A model generated the notes under the pieces. That model was not told where the DNA came from and ran no database searches. It saw only the letters and a program-made list of their open reading frames with translations. A stretch of 64,000 nt of DNA from Bosea sp. OAE506 (lineage in GTDB: Bacteria > Pseudomonadota > Alphaproteobacteria > Rhizobiales > Beijerinckiaceae), in NCBI RefSeq assembly GCF_040546595.1, contig NZ_JBEPOB010000001.1:4217001-4281000 (forward strand), in the 5' to 3' direction. How positions within the stretch are numbered: the first letter of the stretch is position 1; each line of letters opens with the position of its first letter. Positions 1-8,385 of this stretch are shown here, one piece after another. Position numbers and translations under genes: made by a program.

Positions 1-1
1 G

Positions 2-637
2 CTGACGCTGGTCTTCGCCGTGCCGATCGCCTTCCGCGTCCGGCTGCTGCAACGCCAGCGGCTGCTGACGACGCTGCTGGTGATTCCTATCACGCTTGGC
101 ACCGTTCTGGTGGCACAGGGGCTGCTGGCCTATCTCGGTCCGCAGGGCTGGTTCAACCGCAGCCTGATGTGGATCGGCCTGATTTCGACGCCGATCAAGC
201 TCCTGCACAACTACTGGGGCGTGATGCTGTCGCTGGTGATCACGGGCTTCCCCTTCACCTTCCTTTTGACGCTGTCCTACCTCTCGGGCATCGATCCCGC
301 GCTGGAGAAGGCCGCCGCGACGCTGGGCGCCGGCCCCTGGGAGCGTTTCAAGCACATCCTCTTCCCGCTGCTGCTGCCGGGTCTGGCGATCACCTTTTGC
401 CTGAGCTTCGTGCAGGCCTTCTCGGTGTTCCCCTCCGCGGTGCTGCTGGGGGCGCCCGCGGGGCCAACGCGGGTGATCTCCATCGCGGCCTATCAGGCGG
501 CGTTCGAGGAATACGACTACTCGCTGGCCTCCGCGATCGCGATGATCATGGGAATGGTGCAGCTGTCGATCGTGGTGCTGGTGTTGAGCCTGCGCGGCCT
601 GCTCTATCGCGGGCCGGCCGGCGGCGGGAAGGGTTGA
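2..637 (+). CDS. ABC transporter permease, 5' truncated by window edge
   Basis: Inner-membrane permease subunit of a PotB/binding-protein-dependent importer. The frame is open from base 2, so the true start lies upstream of the window. The visible part has several hydrophobic helices and the permease EAA loop (AAATLGAGPWERFKHILFPL) that contacts the ATPase. It ends 4 bases before the second permease and is clearly in one operon with it and the binding protein at 1578. The ATPase is not in the window and presumably lies upstream. The substrate cannot be read from the permease; the neighbouring oxidoreductases and epimerase suggest a sugar or sugar derivative (inference). Confidence 0.9.
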   Translation: MTLVFAVPIAFRVRLLQRQRLLTTLLVIPITLGTVLVAQGLLAYLGPQGWFNRSLMWIGLISTPIKLLHNYWGVMLSLVITGFPFTFLLTLSYLSGIDPALEKAAATLGAGPWERFKHILFPLLLPGLAITFCLSFVQAFSVFPSAVLLGAPAGPTRVISIAAYQAAFEEYDYSLASAIAMIMGMVQLSIVVLVLSLRGLLYRGPAGGGKG

Positions 638-641
638 GTCG

Positions 642-1475
642 ATGGTCGCCGATACCCGTCTCTCGACGAAGATCTGGGCCGCCGCCAACTGGGCGCTGAT
701 CGGGTTCTTCCTGCTCAACCTGCTGGCGATGATCGCGACCGTGATCACCAGCTCCTTCGCCACGCGCTGGCTCGGGACCTGGTTTCCGGCCGGCTGGACG
801 ACGCGCTGGTACTATTCCGCATGGTCGGAGTTCCAGCTCTCCGACGTACTGACCGTCACCTTCCAGATCGTCTTCCTGGTGGTGCTTTTGTCAGGGCTGA
901 TCGGTGTGCCGGCTGCCTATGCGCTGGCGCGGCGCGACTTCCCCGGCAAGAAGATCGTGATGCTGCTGTTCCTGCTGCCGCTGCTGGTGCCGCCGATCAC
1001 CTACGGCATTCCGCTGGCGACGGTGCTCTACAAGCTCGGGCTCGCGGGCCAGATGTCAGGCGTCGTCCTCGCGAACCTCGTGCCGACTGTCCCCTTCGTC
1101 ATCCTGGTGATGATCCCCTTCATCGAGCAGATCGACACCAAGATCGAGGCAGCGGCGCGTGTGTTCGGCGCCAACACCTTCAAGCTCTTTATCCATGTGC
1201 TGCTGCCGCTGCTCATGCCCGGCATTCTGGCAGCGCTGCTGCTGGTGCTCGTGCGCACCATCGCGATGTTCGAGCTGACCTTCCTGACCGCCGGCCCGAC
1301 GAGCCAGACGCTGGTGGTGGCGCTCTACTACGCCGTCTTCGCGGCGGGTGTGCGGGCGGTGCAGTCCATCGACGCGATGGCGGTGATCTACATGGTCACC
1401 ACGCTGGTCTGGCTGGTGATCGCGCTGCGCTTCGTCAACCCGACGCAGATCGTCGGAGGTGGCGGACGGCGCTGA
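642..1475 (+). CDS. ABC transporter permease (PotC-like)
   Basis: Second inner-membrane permease, 277 aa and complete, with about six hydrophobic segments. The EAA loop lies near residues 165-185 (EAAARVFGANTFKLFIHVLL). The start is the ATG four bases after the upstream permease stop. It pairs with the first permease to form the heteromeric channel for the importer that uses the binding protein at 1578 and perhaps its paralogue at 6135. Family assignment is secure; the substrate is not known. Confidence 0.9.
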   Translation: MVADTRLSTKIWAAANWALIGFFLLNLLAMIATVITSSFATRWLGTWFPAGWTTRWYYSAWSEFQLSDVLTVTFQIVFLVVLLSGLIGVPAAYALARRDFPGKKIVMLLFLLPLLVPPITYGIPLATVLYKLGLAGQMSGVVLANLVPTVPFVILVMIPFIEQIDTKIEAAARVFGANTFKLFIHVLLPLLMPGILAALLLVLVRTIAMFELTFLTAGPTSQTLVVALYYAVFAAGVRAVQSIDAMAVIYMVTTLVWLVIALRFVNPTQIVGGGGRR

Positions 1476-1577
1476 GACGACCGGCGGCGGGCCACGGCCC
1501 GCCGCTCTCGACCATCGAAACCCCGGCGGCGCCTGTCCGAGGCGCCGGATAGAGGGGCAACCCAGGGAGAGACACCA

Positions 1578-2768
1578 ATGACCGACAAGACGCAGTTCAG
1601 GCCCCATCGCCGCGCCGTCATGGCAGGCGTCGCCAGTGCCGCCGCGCTGGCCGCAACCGGGGTGCGCGCGCAGGGCGCCCCGGTTTCGCTCAACATCATC
1701 GACGTCGCGGGCAATCTCCAGCTGACGCAGGCCTCGATCGAGGCCTTCGTCAAGGCGAACCCGAAGCTGATCTCGCGGCTGAACTTCTCCCGCGCCCCCT
1801 CGCCCGAGCTGCCGGCGAAGCTGAAGGCCCAGCAGGATGCCAACCGCGTCGATATCGATCTCGTCCTGACCGGGCCGGGCGCCATGTCGGACGGTATCCA
1901 GCAGGGTCTTTGGGTCGACCTCTGGAAGTCCCATGGCGCCGCCCTGCCCAAGCCCGAGGACATCTATCACGAGCAGGCGCTCATGATGCAGAAGAACTTC
2001 GGCCAGAACGAGGGGGTGGCGGTCGTCTACTCACCGTCGGGCCCGCTCTTCGGCTACAGCGCCGAGCGGCTGAAGACGGTGCCGAAGACCGCCGCCGAAT
2101 TCCTCGCCTTTGTGAAGCAGAACCCCAAGCGCTTCACCTATGCGCGGCCGCTGAATTCCGGCCCCGGCTGGACCTTCCTGCAGGGGCTGCCCTACATCCT
2201 CGGCGATGCCGACCCGTCCGACCCGATGAAGGGCTGGGACAAGAGCTGGGCCTATCTCAAGGAGCTCGGCACCGGCATCGACTACTATCCGACCGGCACC
2301 GCCGCGACGATGAAGGAATTCGGCGACGGCACCCGCGACGTCATCGTCACCACCTTCGGCTGGGACATCAATCCGCGCGTGCTCGGCATCGTGCCCAAGG
2401 AAGCCAAGGTCTTCGCCCTCGCCAACACGCACTGGATCCCCGACACGCAGTTCATGTGCGTGCCGAAGGGCGTGCAGGCCGAGAAAATGCCGGCGCTGCT
2501 GGCGCTGATCAATCATCTGCTGAAGCCCGAGGCCCAAGCGGCGACCTATGACAAGGGCTATTTCTATCCCGGCCCGGCGATCAAGGGCATCACGCTCGAC
2601 ATGGCGCCTCAGGAGAGCCGCGACATCCTGAAGGAGTTCGGGCGCCCCGAATATGACGGCATGATCCTGCAGACCCCGACGCGTCCGCCGCTGACGCCCG
2701 AACGTCTGGTCGCCGCCTTCCGGCGCTGGGACCAGGAGATCGGCGTCGGTCACGGCGCGCCGAAGTAG
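1578..2768 (+). CDS. ABC transporter extracellular solute-binding protein (Tat-exported)
   Basis: Periplasmic binding protein of 396 aa. The N-terminus has a twin-arginine signal (HRRAVMAG) followed by a hydrophobic stretch and an A-x-A-like cleavage site near GVRAQG, so it should be exported folded. The start ATG follows AGGGAGAG. It is downstream of both permeases in the same orientation after 102 bases. It is clearly paralogous to the protein at 6135: both share stretches such as YTGT/YYPTGT, GWDINPR and KGYFYPGPA. It belongs to the extracellular solute-binding type 1 class; the ligand is unknown. Confidence 0.88.
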   Translation: MTDKTQFRPHRRAVMAGVASAAALAATGVRAQGAPVSLNIIDVAGNLQLTQASIEAFVKANPKLISRLNFSRAPSPELPAKLKAQQDANRVDIDLVLTGPGAMSDGIQQGLWVDLWKSHGAALPKPEDIYHEQALMMQKNFGQNEGVAVVYSPSGPLFGYSAERLKTVPKTAAEFLAFVKQNPKRFTYARPLNSGPGWTFLQGLPYILGDADPSDPMKGWDKSWAYLKELGTGIDYYPTGTAATMKEFGDGTRDVIVTTFGWDINPRVLGIVPKEAKVFALANTHWIPDTQFMCVPKGVQAEKMPALLALINHLLKPEAQAATYDKGYFYPGPAIKGITLDMAPQESRDILKEFGRPEYDGMILQTPTRPPLTPERLVAAFRRWDQEIGVGHGAPK

Positions 2769-2783
2769 CGGGGGCGACGCGGC

Positions 2784-3809
2784 ATGCGCTTCGCGGCGAT
2801 AGGGCTGGACCACCGCCACATCTTCCACATGGTGGGTAGATTGATCGAGGCCGGCGCGACCTGCGTCGGCTTCGATCCAGCGACCAGCGACGAACGCGTG
2901 CTCGCGGGGTTCCGCGAGCGCTTTCCTGCGCTCGCGCCGTGCGATCGTGAAGCGCTGCTCGACGACCCCACGATCGACCTCATCGCTTGCGCCGCCATCC
3001 CCCGCGACCGTGCGGCCATCGCCATCCGCTCGATGGAGGCCGGCAAGGATGTGATGCTCGACAAGCCCGGCGTCACCGATTTCGGCCAATTGGCCGCGGT
3101 CGAAGCCGCCGTGGCGCGGACGGGACGGATCTTCTCGATCTGCTTCTCCGAGCGCTTCGTCGTGCCGGCCACGATCGTCGCCGGCAAGCTGATCGCCGAC
3201 GGCGCGATCGGCCGCGTCATCCAGACGGTGGGGCTGGGGCCGCACCGTCTCAACCGAGCGATCCGGCCCGGCTGGTTCTTCGATACGGCGACCTATGGCG
3301 GCATCCTGACCGACATCGCCTCGCACCAGATCGACCAGTTCCTGCATTTCACGGGCTCGACGGAGGCGCAGATCGTGACGTCGGCCGTCGGCCATTTCGG
3401 AGCGGACGATTGGCCTGGCTTCGAGGATTTCGGCGAGATCCTGCTGCGCGGCGACCGTGCCGGCGGCTATATCCGCTGCGACTGGTTCACAGCCGACGGC
3501 CTGCCGACCTGGGGCGACGGGCGGCTGACGCTGCTGGGCACCGAGGGCACGATCGAGCTGCGCAAATATGTCGACATCGCCGGCCGGCCCGGCACCGACC
3601 ATGTCTTCCTCGTCGACCGCTCCGGCACCCGCCATATCGACGCATCGCGCGAGCCGCTGACCTATTTCCGCGATCTCGTCGCCGATGTCGGCGCGCGCAG
3701 CGAGACCGCGATGCGCCAGTCGCATGTCTTCACCGTCTGCCGACTCGCGCTGGAAGCGCAAGCGCAAGCCGTCAGGCTCGCGACCAGACCCGAACGGAGC
3801 GCCGCATGA
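2784..3809 (+). CDS. Gfo/Idh/MocA family oxidoreductase
   Basis: Cytoplasmic NAD(P)-dependent dehydrogenase-like protein of 341 aa. The N-terminal Rossmann strand (FAAIGLDHRHIFHM) has a degenerate glycine motif. The family lysine motif appears as LDKPGVTD around residues 91-98 instead of the usual EKP. The C-terminal beta-sheet domain carries the HQIDQFLHFTG segment typical of the family. It starts 15 bases after the binding protein and overlaps the next oxidoreductase by 4 bases (ATGA), so it is cotranscribed and probably translationally coupled. Family members oxidise or epimerise sugars and inositols; the specific reaction is not known. Confidence 0.87.
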   Translation: MRFAAIGLDHRHIFHMVGRLIEAGATCVGFDPATSDERVLAGFRERFPALAPCDREALLDDPTIDLIACAAIPRDRAAIAIRSMEAGKDVMLDKPGVTDFGQLAAVEAAVARTGRIFSICFSERFVVPATIVAGKLIADGAIGRVIQTVGLGPHRLNRAIRPGWFFDTATYGGILTDIASHQIDQFLHFTGSTEAQIVTSAVGHFGADDWPGFEDFGEILLRGDRAGGYIRCDWFTADGLPTWGDGRLTLLGTEGTIELRKYVDIAGRPGTDHVFLVDRSGTRHIDASREPLTYFRDLVADVGARSETAMRQSHVFTVCRLALEAQAQAVRLATRPERSAA

Positions 3810-4834
3810 CCCGCCGCATCGGCCTTGCCATCATCGGCCTCGGACCGGCCTCGCTGCCGCATTCGAAGAGCCTGCTCGACCTCGCCGAGCGCGCGGATGT
3901 CCGCTTCGCCGTCAGCCGCTCCCCCGAGCGCGCCGCGACCTATGCCCGCGACTTCTCCTTCCCGACCTCGACTGACCTCGACGCGGTGCTTGCTGATCCG
4001 TCAGTGGATGCGGCGATCGTGCTGACACCGCCCTCCAGCCATCTCGAGGTCTCGCGGCGCTGCCTCGAGGCCGGCAAGCATGTGCTGGTCGAGAAGCCGC
4101 TGGAACTGACCAGCGCGCGCGGCGCGGAGCTTGTCGCGGCGGCGCGTGCCACCGGCAAGGTCTTCGGCGTGGTGCTACAGCATCGCTTCCGGCCGGCGAG
4201 CCTGCGCCTCAATGCAGCGCTCGACGGGGGCGAACTCGGCGGCATCGAGGCGGCTTTCCTGCAGGTGCCGTGGTGGCGCCCGCAGGCCTATTACGACGAG
4301 CCGGGCCGGGGCACGCTGGCGCGGGACGGCGGCGGCGTGCTGCTGACGCAGGCAATCCACTCGCTCGACCTGTTCCGCTCGCTGGTCGGCGTCTCGAAGG
4401 TCGTCGCCGCGCAGGCGCGCACCACCGGCCTGCACCGGATGGAGACCGAGGACTACGTCTCGGCCCTGCTCGAGACGGATTCGGGCGCGCCCGCGACGCT
4501 GGTGACGACGACGGCGGCCTATCCCGGCCATCCCGAGCGCATCGAGATCATCGGCACGAAAGGCTTCGCGGCACTGGTCGGCGGGCGGCTCGAACTGTCC
4601 TTCCTCGACGGGCGCAAGGAGGTGGTCGAGGCCGAGGGCTCGACCGGCAGCGGCGCCAACATCATGGACTTCCCGCACGACGCCCACCGCGCCGTGATCG
4701 GCGATTTCCTCGATGCGATCGTGGAAGGTCGCGACCCCGTCGTCACTGGCGAGGAGGCACTGGCCTCGCAGCATCTCGTCGACGCCATCCTGAAGACCGC
4801 CGGCTGGCCGGCGGCGCGCGGGACGGGAGGCTGA
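3806..4834 (+). CDS. Gfo/Idh/MocA family oxidoreductase
   Basis: Second sugar-type dehydrogenase, 342 aa. I chose the ATG at 3806 because it overlaps the upstream stop as ATGA and is followed at once by the Rossmann strand (IGLAIIGLGPASLP). A longer open frame upstream is only the shadow of the preceding gene. The canonical EKP motif is present (VEKPLELT), as is the later domain with HSLDLFRSL. Two adjacent members of this family often act successively as 3-dehydrogenase and partner in sugar modification (established pattern); whether that holds here is inference. Confidence 0.88.
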   Translation: MTRRIGLAIIGLGPASLPHSKSLLDLAERADVRFAVSRSPERAATYARDFSFPTSTDLDAVLADPSVDAAIVLTPPSSHLEVSRRCLEAGKHVLVEKPLELTSARGAELVAAARATGKVFGVVLQHRFRPASLRLNAALDGGELGGIEAAFLQVPWWRPQAYYDEPGRGTLARDGGGVLLTQAIHSLDLFRSLVGVSKVVAAQARTTGLHRMETEDYVSALLETDSGAPATLVTTTAAYPGHPERIEIIGTKGFAALVGGRLELSFLDGRKEVVEAEGSTGSGANIMDFPHDAHRAVIGDFLDAIVEGRDPVVTGEEALASQHLVDAILKTAGWPAARGTGG

Positions 4835-4882
4835 CGCATGATCGCGGGGAGCGCCAGCGCATCGGCGAAGGCGGGACGAGGC

Positions 4883-6028
4883 TCAGCCCCGGAGTGCGGC
4901 CAGGCGCTTGACCCGCACGACCTCAGCCAGCGCCAGCAGCAGGTGATAGAGCACGCGCACCGGGACCGGGGCCACGACCGGTGCACCCGTGTCGTCGATG
5001 CGGTTGTGCCAGAGGCCGGTGCGGCGATCGACGAAGCGTTCGAACATCAGCGCCAGATGCGGATCGAGCCGCTCGGCCGCGACGGGATCGCGCTCGAACT
5101 CGATGCGCGCCGTCAGCGCCTTGAGATACTCCGTCTGCGGCCAGAGCAGCGCGGCGCCGTCGAGCACGGCACCATCGGGGCCGATCTCGTTGATGACGGG
5201 ATGGGCCGCTCCGGGACCGTGATGGCGCTCGGCAAAGGCATAGAGTTTGCGGGCGGCATCGCGGCCCTCGGCGCCGCCGGTCAGCCGGTCGTGATGGTGC
5301 AACAGCCAGGTCCATTCGTAGTGATGGCCGGGCTCGCGGATCTGCCCGGCGCGGCCGCCCGCCGTCTGCCAGTCCTCGTAGAAAAACTCGCCGAGCGAGC
5401 CGGTCGCGGCATCGAGCATGCGCTCGCGCATCAGCCGCACGAGGCTGTCGGCGCGGGCGAGCCAGCGGCGGTCTCCCGAGGTCTCGGCCAAAGCGTGGCT
5501 GGCTTCAAGCAGATGCATATGCGGGTTTTGCCGGCGCGGCAGCGTGCCCAGCGTGTCCTCGGCGAAGCCACCCTGCGGATGGGCGAGCGCGGTCTCGATG
5601 AAGCCCATCACAGCCTCCGCCCGCTCCAGCCAGATCCCCTCGCCGCTCGCGCGGGCGAACCAGCCGCAGGCGAACAGCACGAAGGCGAGATCGTAGAAAT
5701 CGGACTTCGCATCGACCGGTTCGCCGGCCAGCGTGCAGCGATGGCTGAAGAGCCCTTCCGGGCGCCGGCAGCGCGGCCAGAGGAAATCCATGCCATGACG
5801 GGCCGCGTCGAGCGCGCCGGGCACGCCCAGCAGATGGGCATGGCTGAAGACATAGGCCAGCCGCGCCGTCACAAGCGTGCTGCGTGTGTCGCTCTCAATT
5901 GCGCCGCCTTCGGGCGACACCATCTCGACATAGCCGGGTCGTTCGGGAGCCCAGGCTCGCGCCAGCCAGCCGGGCAGCAGCGTTCCCGTCAGCCAGCCCG
6001 CCAGCGCATCGGCCTCGTTGTCGTGCAT
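4883..6028 (-). CDS. AGE family epimerase/isomerase
   Basis: N-acylglucosamine 2-epimerase/mannose isomerase-type (alpha/alpha)6 barrel enzyme of 381 aa, slightly short for the family. Diagnostic segments are the His-containing NPHMHLLEASHAL near the middle and EPGHHYEWTWLLHHHDRL, which supply the active-site histidines. It lies on the opposite strand between two plus-strand members of the sugar importer module, tail-to-tail with the oxidoreductases and head-to-head with the binding protein at 6135. It probably interconverts the imported sugar (inference). The long plus-strand open frame opposite this gene is an antisense artefact. Confidence 0.88.
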   Translation of the reverse strand: MHDNEADALAGWLTGTLLPGWLARAWAPERPGYVEMVSPEGGAIESDTRSTLVTARLAYVFSHAHLLGVPGALDAARHGMDFLWPRCRRPEGLFSHRCTLAGEPVDAKSDFYDLAFVLFACGWFARASGEGIWLERAEAVMGFIETALAHPQGGFAEDTLGTLPRRQNPHMHLLEASHALAETSGDRRWLARADSLVRLMRERMLDAATGSLGEFFYEDWQTAGGRAGQIREPGHHYEWTWLLHHHDRLTGGAEGRDAARKLYAFAERHHGPGAAHPVINEIGPDGAVLDGAALLWPQTEYLKALTARIEFERDPVAAERLDPHLALMFERFVDRRTGLWHNRIDDTGAPVVAPVPVRVLYHLLLALAEVVRVKRLAALRG

Positions 6029-6084
6029 TGCGCTGTCCTCGCCTTTCGCTCCGCCCTTCGTTCCAGGGCGGCGGCCTTCGACGG

Positions 6085-6097
6085 CAGGTCATACCTG
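6085..6097. promoter_or_regulatory. 13-bp palindrome CAGGTCATACCTG, possible GntR-type operator
   Basis: Perfect 5-3-5 inverted repeat in the 106-base divergent region between the AGE epimerase (minus) and the binding protein at 6135 (plus), 38 bases before that ATG. The GGT-N3-ACC core resembles FCD-type GntR half-sites. No regulator gene of that type is adjacent, so this is only a candidate. Confidence 0.35.
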
Positions 6098-6134
6098 ACG
6101 GATTCCAAGCAGCGAACGAAAAAGGGAGAGACCC

Positions 6135-7349
6135 ATGTCTGACGAAACCTCGAAGACCCGCAACGGCACCTCGCGACGCCAGTTTGTCGAGGGTGGCGTC
6201 GCCACGCTCGCCGCGCTTCCCGTGCTGGGTACGACCGGCGCACTGGCGCAGGCTCCGGCCCTGCCGAAGTCGCCGATCGCGCTGAGCATCATCGATGTCG
6301 GCGGCGCGCTGGCGCTGCTGCAGAAGCCGCTCGAGAACTATCGGGACGCCAAGAAGAACCTGGTCTCGCGCATGACCTTCACCAAGGCGCCGGCGCCGGA
6401 GCTGCCGGGCAAGATCAAGGCGATGCAGGAGGCCAAGCGCGTCGACATCGACCTCGTCATCGGCGGGCTCGACGCGCTCTCGGCCGGCATCGAGCAGAAC
6501 CTCTGGGAGCCGCTGCTTCCCGCCCACGCGGCCTCGCTGCCCGATCCGAGCAAGATCCTGCTCAAGGCCGCGCTCGACATGCACAATCTCGGCGGCGGCC
6601 AGGGCATGTGCGTGGTCTACTATCCGTCCGGCCCGCTGCTCGAATACATGCCGGCCAAGGTCAAGACCCCGCCGACCACCGCCGAGGAACTGCTCACCTG
6701 GACGAAGCAGAACCCCAACCGCTTCCTCTATGCCCGCCCGGCCAATTCCGGCCCGGGCCGCACCTTCATCATGGGCCTGCCCTATCTGCTGGGCGACAAG
6801 GACCCCAAGGACCCGGTCAATGGCTGGGAGAAGACCTGGGCCTATCTCAAGGAACTCGGCCAGAACATCGAGTACTATCCGACCGGTACCGGCGCCACGA
6901 TGAAGGAGCTCGGCGACGGCTCGCGCGACATGATCGTCTCGACCACGGGCTGGGACATCAACCCGCGCGCGCTCGGCATCGTGCCGAAGGAGGCCAAGAT
7001 CCAGACGCTGAAGGGCTTCCACTGGGTTTCCGACGCCCAGTACATGTTCGTGCCCAAGGGCGTCGCCCCGGAGAAGCTCGCCGTCATCCTCGACCTGATC
7101 AGCCATACGCTGACGCCGGCGCAGCAGGCCTACACCTATGACGAGGGCTATTTCTATCCCGGCCCGGCGGTGAAGGACGTGCCGCTCTCGATGGCGCCGC
7201 CCGAGAGCCAGAAGGCGATCGCCGAGTACGGCCGGCCGGAATATGCCGATCTGATCGCCAACAACCCGATCGAGACGCCGCTGACGCCCGACAAGATGGT
7301 GGTGGCCTTCCGGCGCTGGGACGAGGAAGTCGGCACCAAGCGCAAGTAA
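6135..7349 (+). CDS. ABC transporter extracellular solute-binding protein, paralogue of 1578-2768
   Basis: Periplasmic binding protein of 404 aa with a classical Tat signal (SRRQFVEGG) and a cleavage site after GALAQA. The ATG follows AGGGAGAG. It is roughly as long as the protein at 1578 and similar along its whole length, with shared blocks such as SIIDV, YLKELG, YYPTGT, GWDINPR, PKEAK and GYFYPGPA. There is no permease or ATPase beside it, so it probably shares the permeases at 2-1475 and gives a second ligand range (inference). A strong hairpin at 7423-7449 follows. Confidence 0.88.
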   Translation: MSDETSKTRNGTSRRQFVEGGVATLAALPVLGTTGALAQAPALPKSPIALSIIDVGGALALLQKPLENYRDAKKNLVSRMTFTKAPAPELPGKIKAMQEAKRVDIDLVIGGLDALSAGIEQNLWEPLLPAHAASLPDPSKILLKAALDMHNLGGGQGMCVVYYPSGPLLEYMPAKVKTPPTTAEELLTWTKQNPNRFLYARPANSGPGRTFIMGLPYLLGDKDPKDPVNGWEKTWAYLKELGQNIEYYPTGTGATMKELGDGSRDMIVSTTGWDINPRALGIVPKEAKIQTLKGFHWVSDAQYMFVPKGVAPEKLAVILDLISHTLTPAQQAYTYDEGYFYPGPAVKDVPLSMAPPESQKAIAEYGRPEYADLIANNPIETPLTPDKMVVAFRRWDEEVGTKRK

Positions 7350-7422
7350 CCGAGCGCCTTCGCGAGGTCAGGGCCCCTTCCGGCGCTTCGCGATCCGGCG
7401 ATATCGGTCTGATCGCCTCTCC

Positions 7423-7449
7423 ATGCGGCCTCCCCAGCGGAGGCCGCAT
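7423..7449. terminator. Bidirectional hairpin terminator
   Basis: An 11-bp perfect stem (ATGCGGCCTCC / GGAGGCCGCAT) with a 5-base loop lies between the convergent ends of the plus-strand binding protein (7349) and the minus-strand AroE-like gene (7501). It has only a weak T-run (CCGTTT). It can serve both directions and separates the first module from the LacI cluster. Confidence 0.6.
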
Positions 7450-7500
7450 CCGTTTCGGCACCGTCCCGGTCTGGCGTCGCGACGCGCCGGCCCCGCAGCT

Positions 7501-8346
7501 TTACGGGACCCGCGGGGCTTCGGCTTGTGCCACGGAGCCGACCGGGAAGCCGAGAAAACCAAGGATCGCACGGGTCTGGGCGGCGACCATCGCGCCGCCG
7601 CCCGCATGACGGCAGCCGCGCGCCGCGGCGGCCTCCAGCAATGGCGTCATCGGCTTGGTGACGATATCGACGACGGCGGTGCGGGAAGTCAGGCCGCCGA
7701 TGTCGAGGGCGAGCCCATCGCCCGGCGCCATGCCCACCGGCGTCGCATGCACCAACAGATCGAGATCCGCGACGGCAAACGCGCCGGCAACGGGTGTCGC
7801 CGGGCCGAAGGCGGCGACGCGCCGTGCCAGATCGGCTGCCCGGTCGTGATCGCGGTCGTCGATCGCCAGTGACGAGACGCCGGCCTCCGTCAGGGCGAAG
7901 GCGATCGCCGCGCCGGCCCCACCGGCCCCGACCAGACCGACCTTTGCGCCCTTCAAGCCCACGCCCAGCCCCTCGACGGCGCCCACGAGCCCGACTCCGT
8001 CGAAGATGTCGCCGATCCAGCGCCCCTCCGGCGTGCGGCGGGCCGCATTGACGGCTCCAACGGCCCGCGCCCGGCCGCTGATCTCGTCCAGAAGCGGCAT
8101 CAGCCGCGCCTTGTAGGGCATCGTCACCACGAGCCCGTCGAGATTGGCCAGCGCCATGATGCCGGGCATGGCCCCATCGAAGCGCGCCTCGGGAACATGG
8201 AACGGCACGACCACCGCATCGTGCCCGGCCGCTGCCAGGAGCGGGTTGGCGTTTTGCGGCGAACGCGCGTGGATCACGGGATCGCCCAGGAAGCCGATCA
8301 GGCGGGTGGCCCCGCTGATGGCAGGAGCGGGAATCTGTTCGGACAT
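7501..8346 (-). CDS. Shikimate/quinate dehydrogenase family protein (AroE-like)
   Basis: NAD(P)-dependent dehydrogenase of 281 aa. The substrate-site motif VIHARSP (residues 24-30), catalytic Lys79 in VTMPYKA, Asp116 in GDIFDG, the nucleotide loop GAGGAGAA (140-147) and a C-terminal GGAMVAAQ are all in the expected order. The context is a LacI-controlled catabolic cluster, not an aromatic biosynthesis operon, so it is more likely a paralogue acting on a catabolic hydroxy acid than the housekeeping AroE (inference). It is the last gene of the minus-strand run SDR - alpha-beta barrel protein - LacI - AroE. Confidence 0.82.
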   Translation of the reverse strand: MSEQIPAPAISGATRLIGFLGDPVIHARSPQNANPLLAAAGHDAVVVPFHVPEARFDGAMPGIMALANLDGLVVTMPYKARLMPLLDEISGRARAVGAVNAARRTPEGRWIGDIFDGVGLVGAVEGLGVGLKGAKVGLVGAGGAGAAIAFALTEAGVSSLAIDDRDHDRAADLARRVAAFGPATPVAGAFAVADLDLLVHATPVGMAPGDGLALDIGGLTSRTAVVDIVTKPMTPLLEAAAARGCRHAGGGAMVAAQTRAILGFLGFPVGSVAQAEAPRVP

Positions 8347-8385
8347 CGTGGTGATCTTCCGGAACCGGGCAGGACTGAGATGCGG

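Noticed and set aside
4838..6142. A 434-codon plus-strand open frame opposite the AGE epimerase
   Set aside because: The minus-strand protein has clear family motifs; the plus translation has none and is a codon-bias shadow.
7501..8346. Housekeeping aroE of the shikimate pathway
   Set aside because: It sits in a LacI-controlled catabolic run without other aromatic biosynthesis or replication-linked neighbours; a catabolic paralogue is more likely, though activity on shikimate is not excluded.
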